Positions 37,342-46,703 of a DNA stretch of 64,000 bases are shown in pieces. Source of the DNA: RFSX01 sp964567435 (GTDB taxonomy: Bacteria > Bacteroidota > Bacteroidia > Chitinophagales > Saprospiraceae). How positions within the stretch are numbered: the first letter of the stretch is position 1; each line of letters opens with the position of its first letter. The position numbers were made by a program, and so were the translations under genes. Under the pieces are notes generated by a model. The model saw only the letters and a list, made by a program, of their open reading frames with translations. It was not told the origin of the DNA and did no database searches. The stretch covers positions 1-64,000 of the forward strand of contig CAZMMQ010000013.1 in the NCBI GenBank assembly GCA_964567435.1, given 5' to 3'.

Positions 37342-40005
37342 CTATAACTCGTAAGTGCCTTGTAATCTAACTAATCGGCCGATTTTAGGCATCCTTGGCA
37401 TAATTCTGTATTCGTTGTTCAAAAGATTTTGTCCGCTGAGGTTTATCTGTAATCCATTGCCAAAATCATATCCGATAGATGCATCGACTATAGTATAAGC
37501 TGGCACTTCACCATTGAATATGGTGCCGTCAAAGGCACGCATAGCATTTTGGTATCGAACAGAAGCATTATAAGTCAACCCTATTTCAGGTATATAGTCA
37601 ACACCTACTCTTATGCGGTTGGTCGGTACATTTAAAGCATATTCCTGACCAGATCCTTGAAGTCCTAAATCCGCATCATTGAATACATTTTGAGATAACC
37701 AGCTATAATTGATAAACGTAGATAAATCATTTGTAACATAATATTGTCCACTAAAATCAATTCCAAAATAATCGACTTTACCTGTATTCGTAGGTCTGAC
37801 AATCAATGTCGGTAATTGAGAATCAAATTCTATTTCAGGCTGAACCAACCCCAAAGGTCCTAACGCTACAAGGCCTTCAGCAACCTCTCCGATGATTCCT
37901 GCTAATACATCTTGAGGCACACCTAAGGCGGCAAGTTCTGCAGGGTCTGTTACACGAACAAACTCAGCTACTAGATCATTTGTGAGTGTAGGATTTAATA
38001 CAAATGGACTGACAGCGCCCGTGAAAATAAGATCTCTTCTTTGGTTATAATACACATCTAGACTAATGGCGAACTTATTGGATACTATACCTTTATATCC
38101 TATCTCAAACACATTGGTCTTAGTAGATCTGATTTTATCCTGGACAGGGAAATCTGTAACCAATTGGTCGTTAAGCAATAAGACCCCTGCACTGGTATTC
38201 GTTACTTCTGTCGTTCTGCTTGCCAGATAGTCTAGGACTTCTTGCGGGATGGCACCTTCTAATCCTGCCAGTGCTATACTATAAGGGATTGCAAGAGGAA
38301 TATCTATTCCTGGATAAGAGCCTCCAAGAAAACTTGACGTCACTACAGGATCAGAAAAAGTAATCGGCTCTATGCCACCCAAAAATTGTATGTCGAAAAC
38401 TGGTGCAACTCCAAATGGGATATCACCAAAAACAAACAGCGAAGAAGGAGAAGTAATTGCTCTATTAAATGAAAACCTAAGATTATGATTCTTGGTGAAT
38501 TCATAAAGCAGCGTTGCTCTAGGGGAAATTGTCGTCTCATCGATGGCAGTAAATCGATCTAATCGTGCAGCTGTTATCAGATTTAGATTAGGCGCTAAAC
38601 TAAAGTCGGTTTGTGCATAGGCCGAAAATATATCAAAATCATCTTCCGCTTCATATCGTCCGTGGACGGTCCCTTGAGTCGCAGAATCGATAAGTTGAAT
38701 CTCACCTCCTACTGTTAGCTCTAGTTTATCATTCATCAGATCCCATATATTTTGAATTTGTATATCATGTTGAAAATTATTGGAAACAGAGGTCAACCCT
38801 GTTCTATATAGTACACCACGTTCATTATTATTCAAAATAGCATTGGTAAAAGCCTGAGCGAAAAAATTGCCTTTTGAAAATCTGATTTGCCCATAAGTAA
38901 TAGGATAGTCCTGCAAGGCCTCTCCCAATGAGGCTCTGACTAAGCCCCTTCTTACTGTATATCCTGCACTTGCAGTAAGGCTTGTTCCTGGTTCTGGGTG
39001 AAACTCTAAGGCACCAGATATGCTATAATTGAATACTTGGTCTTCTAATTCGTTACTGTCTCTCAATACTTCCCCAGTAAGAGCACTGATAACTACTGGC
39101 TGAAAAGCTGCTAATGATTCTGCATCGATTGGATCATCTGGATCCAAGACAAAATCTCTGGCTCTATTATAGTGTCCTAATATCTTATATGCCCATTTAT
39201 CACTAACCTTCTGAGCATGTCGGGCCGCGACAGAAAGACTTGAGTTAGTCCCTCCTCCCAGACTAACGGACGTACCCTGATATTGCATAGGACTCTTACT
39301 GATAAAATGCACAACACCAGTTTCTACCCCAGGACCATAGAGAGCAGATCCTGGACCCCGCACTACCTCTATCCGCTCTATATCCAAAGCAGATAAGGCA
39401 TTATGACTCATAATTGCTATATTCTGACCAGGTACCATCAAGCTTCTATTGTCAAGCATGAAAAAAGTCTCTGTGGTAAAAGTCGAATTTCGACCTCTTA
39501 ATGTTATCTGGGCCTGATCTATACCTTGATAAGTGACATCCACACCTGGTGCAGTTTTCAGTACAAAGGCGGGATTGGTTAAGCTCTGAGCTTGGATTTT
39601 TCTAGATTCAATAACAGTCGTAGATGCCGGCGCTTCAATCGATTTTTCTTTTCTTCGAGAAGCTGAGATCAATACTTCTGCACCAATAAAGTTCGATTCG
39701 GTCATATGCACCACCAAGGGATTACTCTGGGAATATGACTTGTCGATACTTATCGATTGTTCTTCAAAGCCTAAAAATGATACATTAATTTTGAATGGAA
39801 TCACTCTAGAAGTCTCTAGGCTAAAGTAACCATCAACGTCTGTGACGGCGCCTTCTGAAGTGCCATCTATTAGAACAGTAGCGCCTATCAATGCTTCATC
39901 AGAACCACTATCCACAATTCGTCCATAGATGGATGATTGCGAAAATGAAGGTGATGCCACACAAAACAGAAATACGATGGATAGCAAGGCGTTATTCAAT
40001 TGCAT
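37342..40005 (-). CDS. TonB-dependent receptor
   Basis: Start at the ATG at 40005 (MQLNNALLSIVFLFCVASPSFSQ, signal peptide); the frame extends to a TTG at 40023 that is less likely. An 80-residue carboxypeptidase-regulatory-like domain (IYGRIVDSGSDEALIGATVLIDG ... GYFSLET) precedes a plug domain (ITLRGRNS, IERIEVVRGPGSALYGPG) and a long barrel ending in LVRLQGTYEL. The plug motif is intact, so it should take up a substrate with TonB energy. No SusD partner follows, so it is a stand-alone receptor; the substrate (siderophore, vitamin or oligosaccharide) cannot be read from the sequence. It is divergent from the DUF6503-like lipoprotein gene. Confidence 0.9.
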   Translation of the reverse strand: MQLNNALLSIVFLFCVASPSFSQSSIYGRIVDSGSDEALIGATVLIDGTSEGAVTDVDGYFSLETSRVIPFKINVSFLGFEEQSISIDKSYSQSNPLVVHMTESNFIGAEVLISASRRKEKSIEAPASTTVIESRKIQAQSLTNPAFVLKTAPGVDVTYQGIDQAQITLRGRNSTFTTETFFMLDNRSLMVPGQNIAIMSHNALSALDIERIEVVRGPGSALYGPGVETGVVHFISKSPMQYQGTSVSLGGGTNSSLSVAARHAQKVSDKWAYKILGHYNRARDFVLDPDDPIDAESLAAFQPVVISALTGEVLRDSNELEDQVFNYSISGALEFHPEPGTSLTASAGYTVRRGLVRASLGEALQDYPITYGQIRFSKGNFFAQAFTNAILNNNERGVLYRTGLTSVSNNFQHDIQIQNIWDLMNDKLELTVGGEIQLIDSATQGTVHGRYEAEDDFDIFSAYAQTDFSLAPNLNLITAARLDRFTAIDETTISPRATLLYEFTKNHNLRFSFNRAITSPSSLFVFGDIPFGVAPVFDIQFLGGIEPITFSDPVVTSSFLGGSYPGIDIPLAIPYSIALAGLEGAIPQEVLDYLASRTTEVTNTSAGVLLLNDQLVTDFPVQDKIRSTKTNVFEIGYKGIVSNKFAISLDVYYNQRRDLIFTGAVSPFVLNPTLTNDLVAEFVRVTDPAELAALGVPQDVLAGIIGEVAEGLVALGPLGLVQPEIEFDSQLPTLIVRPTNTGKVDYFGIDFSGQYYVTNDLSTFINYSWLSQNVFNDADLGLQGSGQEYALNVPTNRIRVGVDYIPEIGLTYNASVRYQNAMRAFDGTIFNGEVPAYTIVDASIGYDFGNGLQINLSGQNLLNNEYRIMPRMPKIGRLVRLQGTYEL

Positions 40006-40211
40006 TTTTTTGGTTTTAAACAATAATATAAAAATAGATGCTCCGAAAATGATAAAGGTATTAAATGGTCGGTTTCAGGGGACGAACGGTCAGAATGCGG
40101 CTATCTTATGATGAAATGATGTGGAATTTCAACCTAATAGTGTTGAGCAAAGATTTAAACAAAAATGTACTTTATGGCATTAAATACTCATCTATTTACA
40201 AAACCAACAAC

Positions 40212-41000
40212 ATGCATAAGCTACTAATTCTCTTCTCATTTGTTCTCGTATGTTATTCTTGTCAGCAAGCTGGAAAGTCTACAGCAGCCAAGGAAACAGC
40301 TACTGAAATCGTCAAACCTAAAATCAATTACCCTAATGATATGGTAAAGGTTTTCGATAATCATGGTGGTTTGGCCAAGTGGCATTCGATGAAATCAATG
40401 TCTTACGATATCGTCAAAGAAGGCGGCAACGAGACGCAAATGATAGACCTTCATAGCAGAGCCGAACGTATCAAAGCAGCTACATTCGAATCTGGATATG
40501 ATGGCAAAAACTACTGGGTAGTAGCGGACACCTCTTATAAGTCCAACCCTAAGTTCTACACTAATCTAATGTTTTACTTCTATGCCATGCCGTTTGTACT
40601 GGCAGATGGAGGTATTAACTACGACAAGATAGATCCCCTTACGTTCGATGGAAAAGAGTACCCAGGTTACAGAATATCATATGGAGATGGTGTTGGCATC
40701 AGCCCTCAGGATGAATACTTCATCCATTATGATGCTAATACACATGAAATGGCCTGGTTGGGTTATACAGTTACATTCTTCTCCGGAGAGAAAAGTGAGA
40801 AGATATCTTGGATTAGATATGACGACTGGAAGCAATTCAATGGTCTTAAACTACCCAATACTATGAGCTGGTATAAGTCAGAAGAAGGTAAGATTACAGA
40901 GCTGGCCAATAAAAGAGAATTCGTCAACGTAAAAGTTTCTGATCAAGCTTTTGCTTCACAGAAACTGGCAATGCCAGAAGGGGCGAAAGTTTTTGAGTAA
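40212..41000 (+). CDS. DUF6503-like lipoprotein
   Basis: Start at the ATG at 40212, where a lipoprotein signal begins (MHKLLILFSFVLVCYSC, Cys17); the longer frame has no sense as protein. The mature part is one beta-rich domain with FDNHGGLAKWHSMKSMSYDI at its start and 'YVTF..GEKSEKISWIRYDDWKQFNGLKLPN'-type strands (FSGEKSEKISWIRYDDW). It is a fold often seen in proteins related to the LolA/outer-membrane lipoprotein-sorting superfamily. The family name is from memory. A strong terminator follows. Confidence 0.65.
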   Translation: MHKLLILFSFVLVCYSCQQAGKSTAAKETATEIVKPKINYPNDMVKVFDNHGGLAKWHSMKSMSYDIVKEGGNETQMIDLHSRAERIKAATFESGYDGKNYWVVADTSYKSNPKFYTNLMFYFYAMPFVLADGGINYDKIDPLTFDGKEYPGYRISYGDGVGISPQDEYFIHYDANTHEMAWLGYTVTFFSGEKSEKISWIRYDDWKQFNGLKLPNTMSWYKSEEGKITELANKREFVNVKVSDQAFASQKLAMPEGAKVFE

Positions 41001-41027
41001 AATTATAAGTAATAATACATTGTTATT

Positions 41028-41060
41028 AGGCTGTCTCAGTGATGAGATAGCCTTTTTTTT
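41028..41060 (+). terminator. Rho-independent terminator
   Basis: AGGCTGTCTCA, a short loop, TGAGATAGCCT, then eight T. The stem has one G-T pair. It follows the DUF6503-like gene by 27 nt and is a textbook intrinsic terminator. Confidence 0.85.
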
Positions 41061-41126
41061 ATGAACCCTCTCCTAAAAAGAACTTATATTTATATAAATG
41101 AACAACACTTATATAATCTTATCACT

Positions 41127-41924
41127 ATGAAAAACGGTATTCTCTTTATTGCGATGTTGACCATAACCTCATTCATCTATGGTCAGAGGTCGTCCTATGA
41201 TTTGTCAATTCAGCTTGGCAGTTCCTTTAGGACTATTAATACAGAAAGTGAATTTCAAACGGATAACCGGATAATTGAAACTCAAGGATTGCATGAACGC
41301 AAAATGAATTATAATATAGAGTTAGGTTATAATTATAAGATTAATAATCAGTGGGTTGTCAAAACAGGATTTAATTATTCTACCCAGAATTATTATACAT
41401 CTAAATTAACGGATTCTAGATGGCCAAGTGAGCATGATGGAAATGATGGTTTCGTGGATGACCCCAATCTTCCAAATGATCTCATAGGAACAATAAATCG
41501 TTCTTTTGCAGGCGTGCCACTTTTGCTGAGGTATCAAATGAGTAATTGTAACTTATCTCCTTATATCGAAGTAGGACCATCACTCATGGTCTTAACTAAT
41601 TCAAGCTTTGAAGACAACTTTCTTTTAGAAAACACGGTTATTTCAACTGCGGCCATTTCAGATAACTACAATAATTTCAATGTTTTTGGTAGGGCCACGA
41701 TTGGTATCAATTATACGCTATCAAGCCAAGCTCAGATGTTTGGAGGCATCACCTATAATCAGCAACTGAATAACATCTGGAAAGAGGATTTTACAGAAAG
41801 ACTAAATAGTTATGGCTTGCAAGTGGGGATGAGAGTGAAGTTTGGCCAACAAAGAAGGTGTTGCAAGCCTAAGTCTTGCTGCCCTAAGTCAGAGGCTAAG
41901 TCCTGTGGCGATAAGCCTGAATAG
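41127..41924 (+). CDS. PorT-like outer-membrane barrel with Cys-rich tail
   Basis: Start at the ATG at 41127 (MKNGILFIAMLTITSFIYGQ, signal peptide). The barrel part has strands such as MNYNIELGYNYKINNQWVVK, GVPLLLRYQM, LSPYIEVGPSLMVL and YGLQVGMRVKFG, as in the 'outer membrane beta-barrel' PorT family. After the last strand comes an unusual tail of about 25 residues with six Cys, in CC/SCC clusters spaced with Lys (RRCCKPKSCC, KSCGDK). The tail could bind metal or form disulphides. The family does not usually have it. A terminator follows directly. Confidence 0.7.
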   Translation: MKNGILFIAMLTITSFIYGQRSSYDLSIQLGSSFRTINTESEFQTDNRIIETQGLHERKMNYNIELGYNYKINNQWVVKTGFNYSTQNYYTSKLTDSRWPSEHDGNDGFVDDPNLPNDLIGTINRSFAGVPLLLRYQMSNCNLSPYIEVGPSLMVLTNSSFEDNFLLENTVISTAAISDNYNNFNVFGRATIGINYTLSSQAQMFGGITYNQQLNNIWKEDFTERLNSYGLQVGMRVKFGQQRRCCKPKSCCPKSEAKSCGDKPE

Positions 41925-41948
41925 ACACTAAGTAATAATACATATTAG

Positions 41949-41979
41949 AGCAGTATCTCCAAAGAGGTACTGCTTTTTT
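41949..41979 (+). terminator. Rho-independent terminator
   Basis: AGCAGTATCTC, loop CAAA, GAGGTACTGCT, then T6A. It lies 24 nt after the PorT-like gene. The convergent relic at 41985 begins just beyond. Confidence 0.8.
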
Positions 41980-41984
41980 ATTCA

Positions 41985-42632
41985 TTAGATGAGGCAAAAT
42001 CTGTAGCCGATCTTAAGGTCTGCATTGGCGTCTATAATTGTGGATGAATTCACTGCTCCAGTCCCCACTCTAAAATATCGACCATATATAAAATTAAGTT
42101 CGATAATAAAATGAGACTTGATAATCCATTTATATCCAAAATTTACAGCCAGAGCTAGTTCTTTTGGTCCATTAGTCATGTTACGTTCAGTCAGATTTCC
42201 CTATGCTTCTAATTTGTCTATTAAATCAGGATCATTACTTAATATAGAATCTAATCCTACATAGGGTCCCACAAATAGCCCATTAGCATATCTCTTATTA
42301 AAAAAGAGATAGTACTTACCAGTGATGCCAAGATGCATACGAGTAATTGAATAATCAACACTTTGGAATGTAAGGCTGTCATCAAAGAAAAAAGATGTTT
42401 CTTTAAAGCTAATGCGCCCTAATGCTTCTATGCCAAAATTCTCAGTTAATAATCTTTCATAGTGAAGGGAATAATGACCATCTACTAATCCAAAACCTGT
42501 TTTAATCTCATGCTTACTCTGCCCATACCCAATAAGGTTAAATAATAACAGAGTCAAAAAAATATAAGTCTTATTGAGTTCATAACTAATTAGCTCACGT
42601 TTAATAATTGTCCTATTGAAGAAAAGTCTCAT
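41985..42632 (-). pseudogene. Outer-membrane barrel gene with in-frame amber stop
   Basis: Codons 42632-42204 encode a signal peptide (NKTYIFLTLLLFNLIGYGQ) and about six strands (HEIKTGFGLVDGHYSLHYE, YANGLFVGPYVGLD), ending at a TAG at 42203-42201. The same frame then continues without other stops to 41985 and encodes the missing end of the barrel (LALAVNFGYKWIIKSH, IDANADLKIGYRF). So one nonsense codon splits a 216-codon barrel gene. It starts within the stop of mscS (ATGA overlap), so it was expressed with it. Either it is newly inactivated, or the TAG is read through; nothing in the flanks suggests a readthrough signal. Confidence 0.7.
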
Positions 42633-43963
42633 CCTCCCCCCACGATCCTAATCTCTCTCTGAGGAAACGGAATACTTACTTTATTCTCTCTAAATAATCT
42701 ATCTACTTCTAATCTAATATCACTTTTTATATCCTCTATTACAAGAAGATTTCTTGTAAAAAAATACAACTTAAAATCTAATGAAGAATTTGAAAATGAT
42801 TCAAATCTTACAAATGGTGCAGGGTAATCTATAACGTAAGGATTCTGCTTAACCGACTTAAGGAGCAGTTTTTTGACCAGAGTCGTATCTGTACCATAGG
42901 CTACGCCTATATCTATCACAAATCTTACTTTATCATTATTGTGATTCCAATTGACGACTTTTTCATTGACGAGTTTGTGATTGGGGACAACGATGGATAC
43001 ACTCCCCCTTGTCTCCATGACAGAAGCCCTAAGGCCAATCTGTTTGACCGTTCCTATCTCACCATCTACTTCCAGTATATCACCCACCGTCACACTCCGC
43101 TCAAAGAGGATGACTATGCCAGACACAAAATCATTAAAAGTCTGTTGTAATCCTAATCCAATACCAACCAACAATGCTGCCGCACCACCTAGCAAGATGT
43201 TCATATTGATACCAAATACATCTAAGGCCATGATGATAGCAAAGATGTATATCACATACTTGATAAGCTGATTGATGGCATACTGAGAACCTTGAGCAAT
43301 GTCTCTCCTCTTATAAATATTATGTAACAAGAGTTGCGTAATCGTCCAAACAATTAATTGGGCTATAAATATGATGAGCAGAGCTTGTAGAATATTGGAT
43401 ATTCGAAAGCTGACTTTGTCTCCATCTATGTTTCTCTCATATAGGGCAGGATCTATATTAAAATTCTGCAACATGTAGATGCCTACAATAAGAAAGAAAA
43501 TATACTTGACGACACGATGGGCACTATTCTCGTTATCGTCACGGAAGTCTGTCTCTCCATCCTTAAACTGCTGACTTTGTCTGACATAAAAAGGATGAAT
43601 AAATACATTGGACACCACCCAGTACAACAATCTGGCAAACTGCAACAAGGTCAGTGTACTGATAATTGGCAATAAAGACAACTTAAATTGTCCCGTATCA
43701 TACAGCATGACTTCCATCTTCACAATACTGACACCTATCAACCCAATTGTAAAAAAAGCCAACCACCTTAAAATACTTCCCAGCTTTTTCATTTCTGGTG
43801 CAGAAATATCTGAGGAATCAAAAATCTTTGGAAAATATTTCTTTAGCAGGGTTCTATATATCACAACTATCGCAAGACTTATCACCAAAAACAGGATAGC
43901 ATGGCCCGTTGTGAAGGCGTTCTCTCCAACATTGAATAAAGAATACGACAGAATCTCTTGCAT
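42629..43963 (-). CDS. MscS-family mechanosensitive channel
   Basis: I start at the ATG at 43963 (MQEILSYSLFN); a TTG 18 nt earlier is less likely. About five membrane helices precede the pore helix (ALLVGIGLGLQQTFNDFVSGIVIL), which is the hallmark of MscS. A beta domain (VTVGDILEVDGEIGTVKQIGLRASVMETRGSVSIVVPNH) and a C-terminal alpha/beta domain follow. The channel opens under membrane tension and protects against osmotic downshock. The length (444 residues) is that of the mid-sized MscS type. The last four bases overlap the following barrel gene. Confidence 0.9.
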   Translation of the reverse strand: MQEILSYSLFNVGENAFTTGHAILFLVISLAIVVIYRTLLKKYFPKIFDSSDISAPEMKKLGSILRWLAFFTIGLIGVSIVKMEVMLYDTGQFKLSLLPIISTLTLLQFARLLYWVVSNVFIHPFYVRQSQQFKDGETDFRDDNENSAHRVVKYIFFLIVGIYMLQNFNIDPALYERNIDGDKVSFRISNILQALLIIFIAQLIVWTITQLLLHNIYKRRDIAQGSQYAINQLIKYVIYIFAIIMALDVFGINMNILLGGAAALLVGIGLGLQQTFNDFVSGIVILFERSVTVGDILEVDGEIGTVKQIGLRASVMETRGSVSIVVPNHKLVNEKVVNWNHNNDKVRFVIDIGVAYGTDTTLVKKLLLKSVKQNPYVIDYPAPFVRFESFSNSSLDFKLYFFTRNLLVIEDIKSDIRLEVDRLFRENKVSIPFPQREIRIVGGG

Positions 43964-44042
43964 GTCATAAATATACTGCAACTCAATATTCCTTCATGCT
44001 CATCTGTTGGAAGAAATATATATCATTGCACCAAGTAGAACG

Positions 44043-44774
44043 ATGTATACTCGCTTAAAGAAAATAGGATTACATATCACCCCTAGTTGGATAAGCCAAA
44101 GGATAGAACCGCTTGGTCGACGTATTATAGCACTCAGTTATAGAGGGACAGCATATCAGTGTAACCTATGTCATTATCGTCTTAGGCAATTTGTACAACT
44201 CTCTTCTGGCGACTTACTATGCCCACGTTGTGGCAGCCTTGGTCGTACGCGTGGACTGTGGGCATTGATTAATGATCAGGTTAAGGACAAAAAATTACTC
44301 CACTTCTCCCCACCTAAGGCTTTGAGATCAAGATTGCAAACCAGTAATACAAAAACTTATACCACCTCTGACTATATGGGTGAATTTACGTCGGATAAGC
44401 AGTATGATCTCTGTGATATTGCTCTGCAGGATAATGCCATCGATATGATTCTTTGTTTTCATGTTTTGGAGCATATAGAAGATGACCACAAGGCAATATC
44501 AGAACTGTATCGCATACTCTTGCCTGGTGGTCAAGCCTACATTCAAACTCCATTTAAATCAGGTGAAATATATGAGGACTCAAGCCTACGTACACCAAGA
44601 GAAAGAAAAGTCTATTTTGGTCAGGAAGATCATGTCAGAATCTATTCGCCCGATGGACTAAGGGCCCGACTACAGAATGGTGGATTCAAGGTGGAGTTGA
44701 TACGCCAACTACATGATGCTAATAATTTTCATGGTCTAAAAGAAGAAGAGATTATCCTTGTCGCCTCTAAATAA
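44043..44774 (+). CDS. SAM-dependent methyltransferase with zinc ribbon
   Basis: Start at the ATG at 44043 (MYTRLKKIGLHITPSW), since the upstream TTG frame adds 12 residues only. An N-terminal Zn-ribbon (CNLCHYRLRQF ... LLCPRCGSLGRTRGLW) precedes a class I methyltransferase domain of the Methyltransf_11 kind: CFHVLEHIEDDHKAISELYR, ILLPGGQAYIQTP. Motif I is unusual (KKLLHFSPPKALRSRL instead of GxGxG), so activity may be altered. This type is common near glycan-synthesis genes; the methyl acceptor is unknown. It is divergent from mscS and convergent with rsmG. Confidence 0.75.
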   Translation: MYTRLKKIGLHITPSWISQRIEPLGRRIIALSYRGTAYQCNLCHYRLRQFVQLSSGDLLCPRCGSLGRTRGLWALINDQVKDKKLLHFSPPKALRSRLQTSNTKTYTTSDYMGEFTSDKQYDLCDIALQDNAIDMILCFHVLEHIEDDHKAISELYRILLPGGQAYIQTPFKSGEIYEDSSLRTPRERKVYFGQEDHVRIYSPDGLRARLQNGGFKVELIRQLHDANNFHGLKEEEIILVASK

Positions 44775-44786
44775 GTTACACAGCAC

Positions 44787-45425
44787 CTATCCTTGAACGT
44801 ACACAATCTTTTTGGTCTGGAAGTAGGGTTCTTCAAAGTAATCACTTATCCCTCTTTCGTCTACGGTATACTTGGGCTTGACTTCATTAATTTCTTCAGT
44901 GAGCTCCCCGCCTTTAAGCGTGATAAGCCCATTGGGGAGGGCATTCTGCTGGTCGTTTGATACCAAGTGCATGGTCAGCGGGATGAGCTTATCCAGCCTG
45001 GTCACTGCTCTGGCCAACACAAAATCAAACTCTCCACGTAATTCCTCAGATCGTTGATGTTGAGCTGCTGCATTCTTTAGTCCTAATGCCTTGATCACTT
45101 CATTAACAACAGTGATTTTCTTGGCTCGTCCATCTATCATATAGAATCGGACTTCAGGGAATAATATGGCTAATGGAATACCTGGAAAGCCACCACCAGT
45201 ACCTACGTCTACGACAATAGTACCAGCCTTAAATTGGATGTATTTGGCGACACTCAGACTATGTAAGACATGATGCAGATATAGGGCATCTATATCCTTA
45301 CGTGATATGACATTAATCTTTTCATTAAGTGAGCGATACAACTTATCAAGTGCTGCATATTGGCTTCTCTGCAGCTCCGTTAAGTCAGGAAAATAATTAT
45401 AGATTAACTCAGGAGTACTTACCAT
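44787..45425 (-). CDS. rsmG: 16S rRNA (guanine-527-N7)-methyltransferase RsmG
   Basis: A 212-residue protein with the GidB/RsmG signature: NVISRKDIDALYLHHVLHSL, then SAM motif VVDVGTGGGFPGIPLAI, then MIDGRAKKITVVNEVI, and RAVTRLDKL. It methylates G527 of 16S rRNA, and loss gives low-level streptomycin resistance in other bacteria. Length is normal. The start overlaps the end of the glycosyltransferase gene by 7 nt, so the two are co-transcribed; the functional link is not obvious. Confidence 0.95.
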   Translation of the reverse strand: MVSTPELIYNYFPDLTELQRSQYAALDKLYRSLNEKINVISRKDIDALYLHHVLHSLSVAKYIQFKAGTIVVDVGTGGGFPGIPLAILFPEVRFYMIDGRAKKITVVNEVIKALGLKNAAAQHQRSEELRGEFDFVLARAVTRLDKLIPLTMHLVSNDQQNALPNGLITLKGGELTEEINEVKPKYTVDERGISDYFEEPYFQTKKIVYVQG

Positions 45426-46495
45426 TTGTTTTTTTGAGGCATGAGAACAGCAAAGCTAAAAAGGACATAGGACAATGATTGGATGATATCATATAGGGGG
45501 AACATCCACAAATGAAACTTGGCACTCATATGACGCTTAAGATAATATACCTGTGGCATGAGCACCAACCATCTTATACAGGCCAGGAGCATGGCCCAGC
45601 GCCATTGACCCCAAATAACCAACAGAATCAAACCGATATAGACCAATATCTGCGAAAAGCTGTAGATGCCTAATAGTGCTTTGTGTATTCCCTTGTAAGA
45701 ACTGGCTGTACTATAATGCCTGACTTTTTGATTCCAATAAGCAGTCAAATCAGCTGGCGCATCAGAGTAAACATAGCTTTTGCTGTCCAAATTGATGGTG
45801 GTATTATCTTTAGTAGCCATTTGCATGATCGTGAGATCATCATCACCAGAAGCCAGATGTCCGTATTTGCAGATAGCATCTATAGGAATACAAGTCTTAT
45901 CATAGAGCATATTTCTACCAACTCCCATATAAGGCACCCCTTTGGCAGCATAAGAAAGGTATTGCACAGCGACTACCCAAGCTTCAAAATGGCACCATTT
46001 ACTTAGCAGTGTGCTTTTACTTCTCAATGGAGCATAGCCTAATACCAGCTTGATATGCTCATTATCTACCTGCTCTGCCATGCTCTGAGCCCAATGTTTG
46101 GACTCAGGTCTGCAGTCGGCATCCGTTAAGAGCACATAGTCGGTATCAGAATGAGCTAATGCTTCTGCCAAGGCTTGTTTTTTGCCATGCTTATTTTGCT
46201 TAACTTCGTAGTGCTCCACATTCAACTTATTATTATCTATCTCTTTTATGAATTGGGGAGTACCATCCGTAGAGAAATCATCAGCAAGTAATATTTGGTT
46301 GTTTAGGTAATCTTGCTGCATTATGTATGGCAAATTAGACTTTAGATTAGTTAATTCATCCTTGGCACAGATGATTGTGGTTATTGGAAAGTCTGTTTTA
46401 TGACGCTTTCTTTGTTTATGACTGAGAATGGCATTAAATATGAAATACCAGTAGAACACTTGTATTGAAATCATTATACCTATAAAAAGTGTCAT
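45419..46495 (-). CDS. Membrane glycosyltransferase family 2
   Basis: Start at the ATG at 46495 (MTLFIGIMISIQVFYWYFIF); a TTG 12 nt upstream is less likely. One N-terminal helix is followed by a GT-A domain: TIICAKDELTNLKSNLPYIM, DDFSTDGTPQFI, the metal-binding LTDADCRP and GDDDLTIM, then a Q(K)VRHYSTA acceptor-site motif, then two or three C-terminal helices (ALLGIYSFSQILVYIGLILLVIWG). This is the pattern of processive or exopolysaccharide-type GT2 enzymes. Substrates are unknown. Confidence 0.85.
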   Translation of the reverse strand: MTLFIGIMISIQVFYWYFIFNAILSHKQRKRHKTDFPITTIICAKDELTNLKSNLPYIMQQDYLNNQILLADDFSTDGTPQFIKEIDNNKLNVEHYEVKQNKHGKKQALAEALAHSDTDYVLLTDADCRPESKHWAQSMAEQVDNEHIKLVLGYAPLRSKSTLLSKWCHFEAWVVAVQYLSYAAKGVPYMGVGRNMLYDKTCIPIDAICKYGHLASGDDDLTIMQMATKDNTTINLDSKSYVYSDAPADLTAYWNQKVRHYSTASSYKGIHKALLGIYSFSQILVYIGLILLVIWGQWRWAMLLACIRWLVLMPQVYYLKRHMSAKFHLWMFPLYDIIQSLSYVLFSFAVLMPQKNKW

Positions 46496-46703
46496 AAACT
46501 TTACCAAAGTCTAATTGAAAGACAAAAATGAGAAGTTAAAACGTCTTATCTCGGTTATTTTCTGTTGAGAATAGTTAATAACTTTATACAGTGGATCCAT
46601 TTCTTCATTAATCTATAAGACAGCAATGGTCTTGCAATATATAATTGTAAGATTATCAGTTGTTTACACATAATATATAAATTTATAGATAAATATATCT
46701 CTT

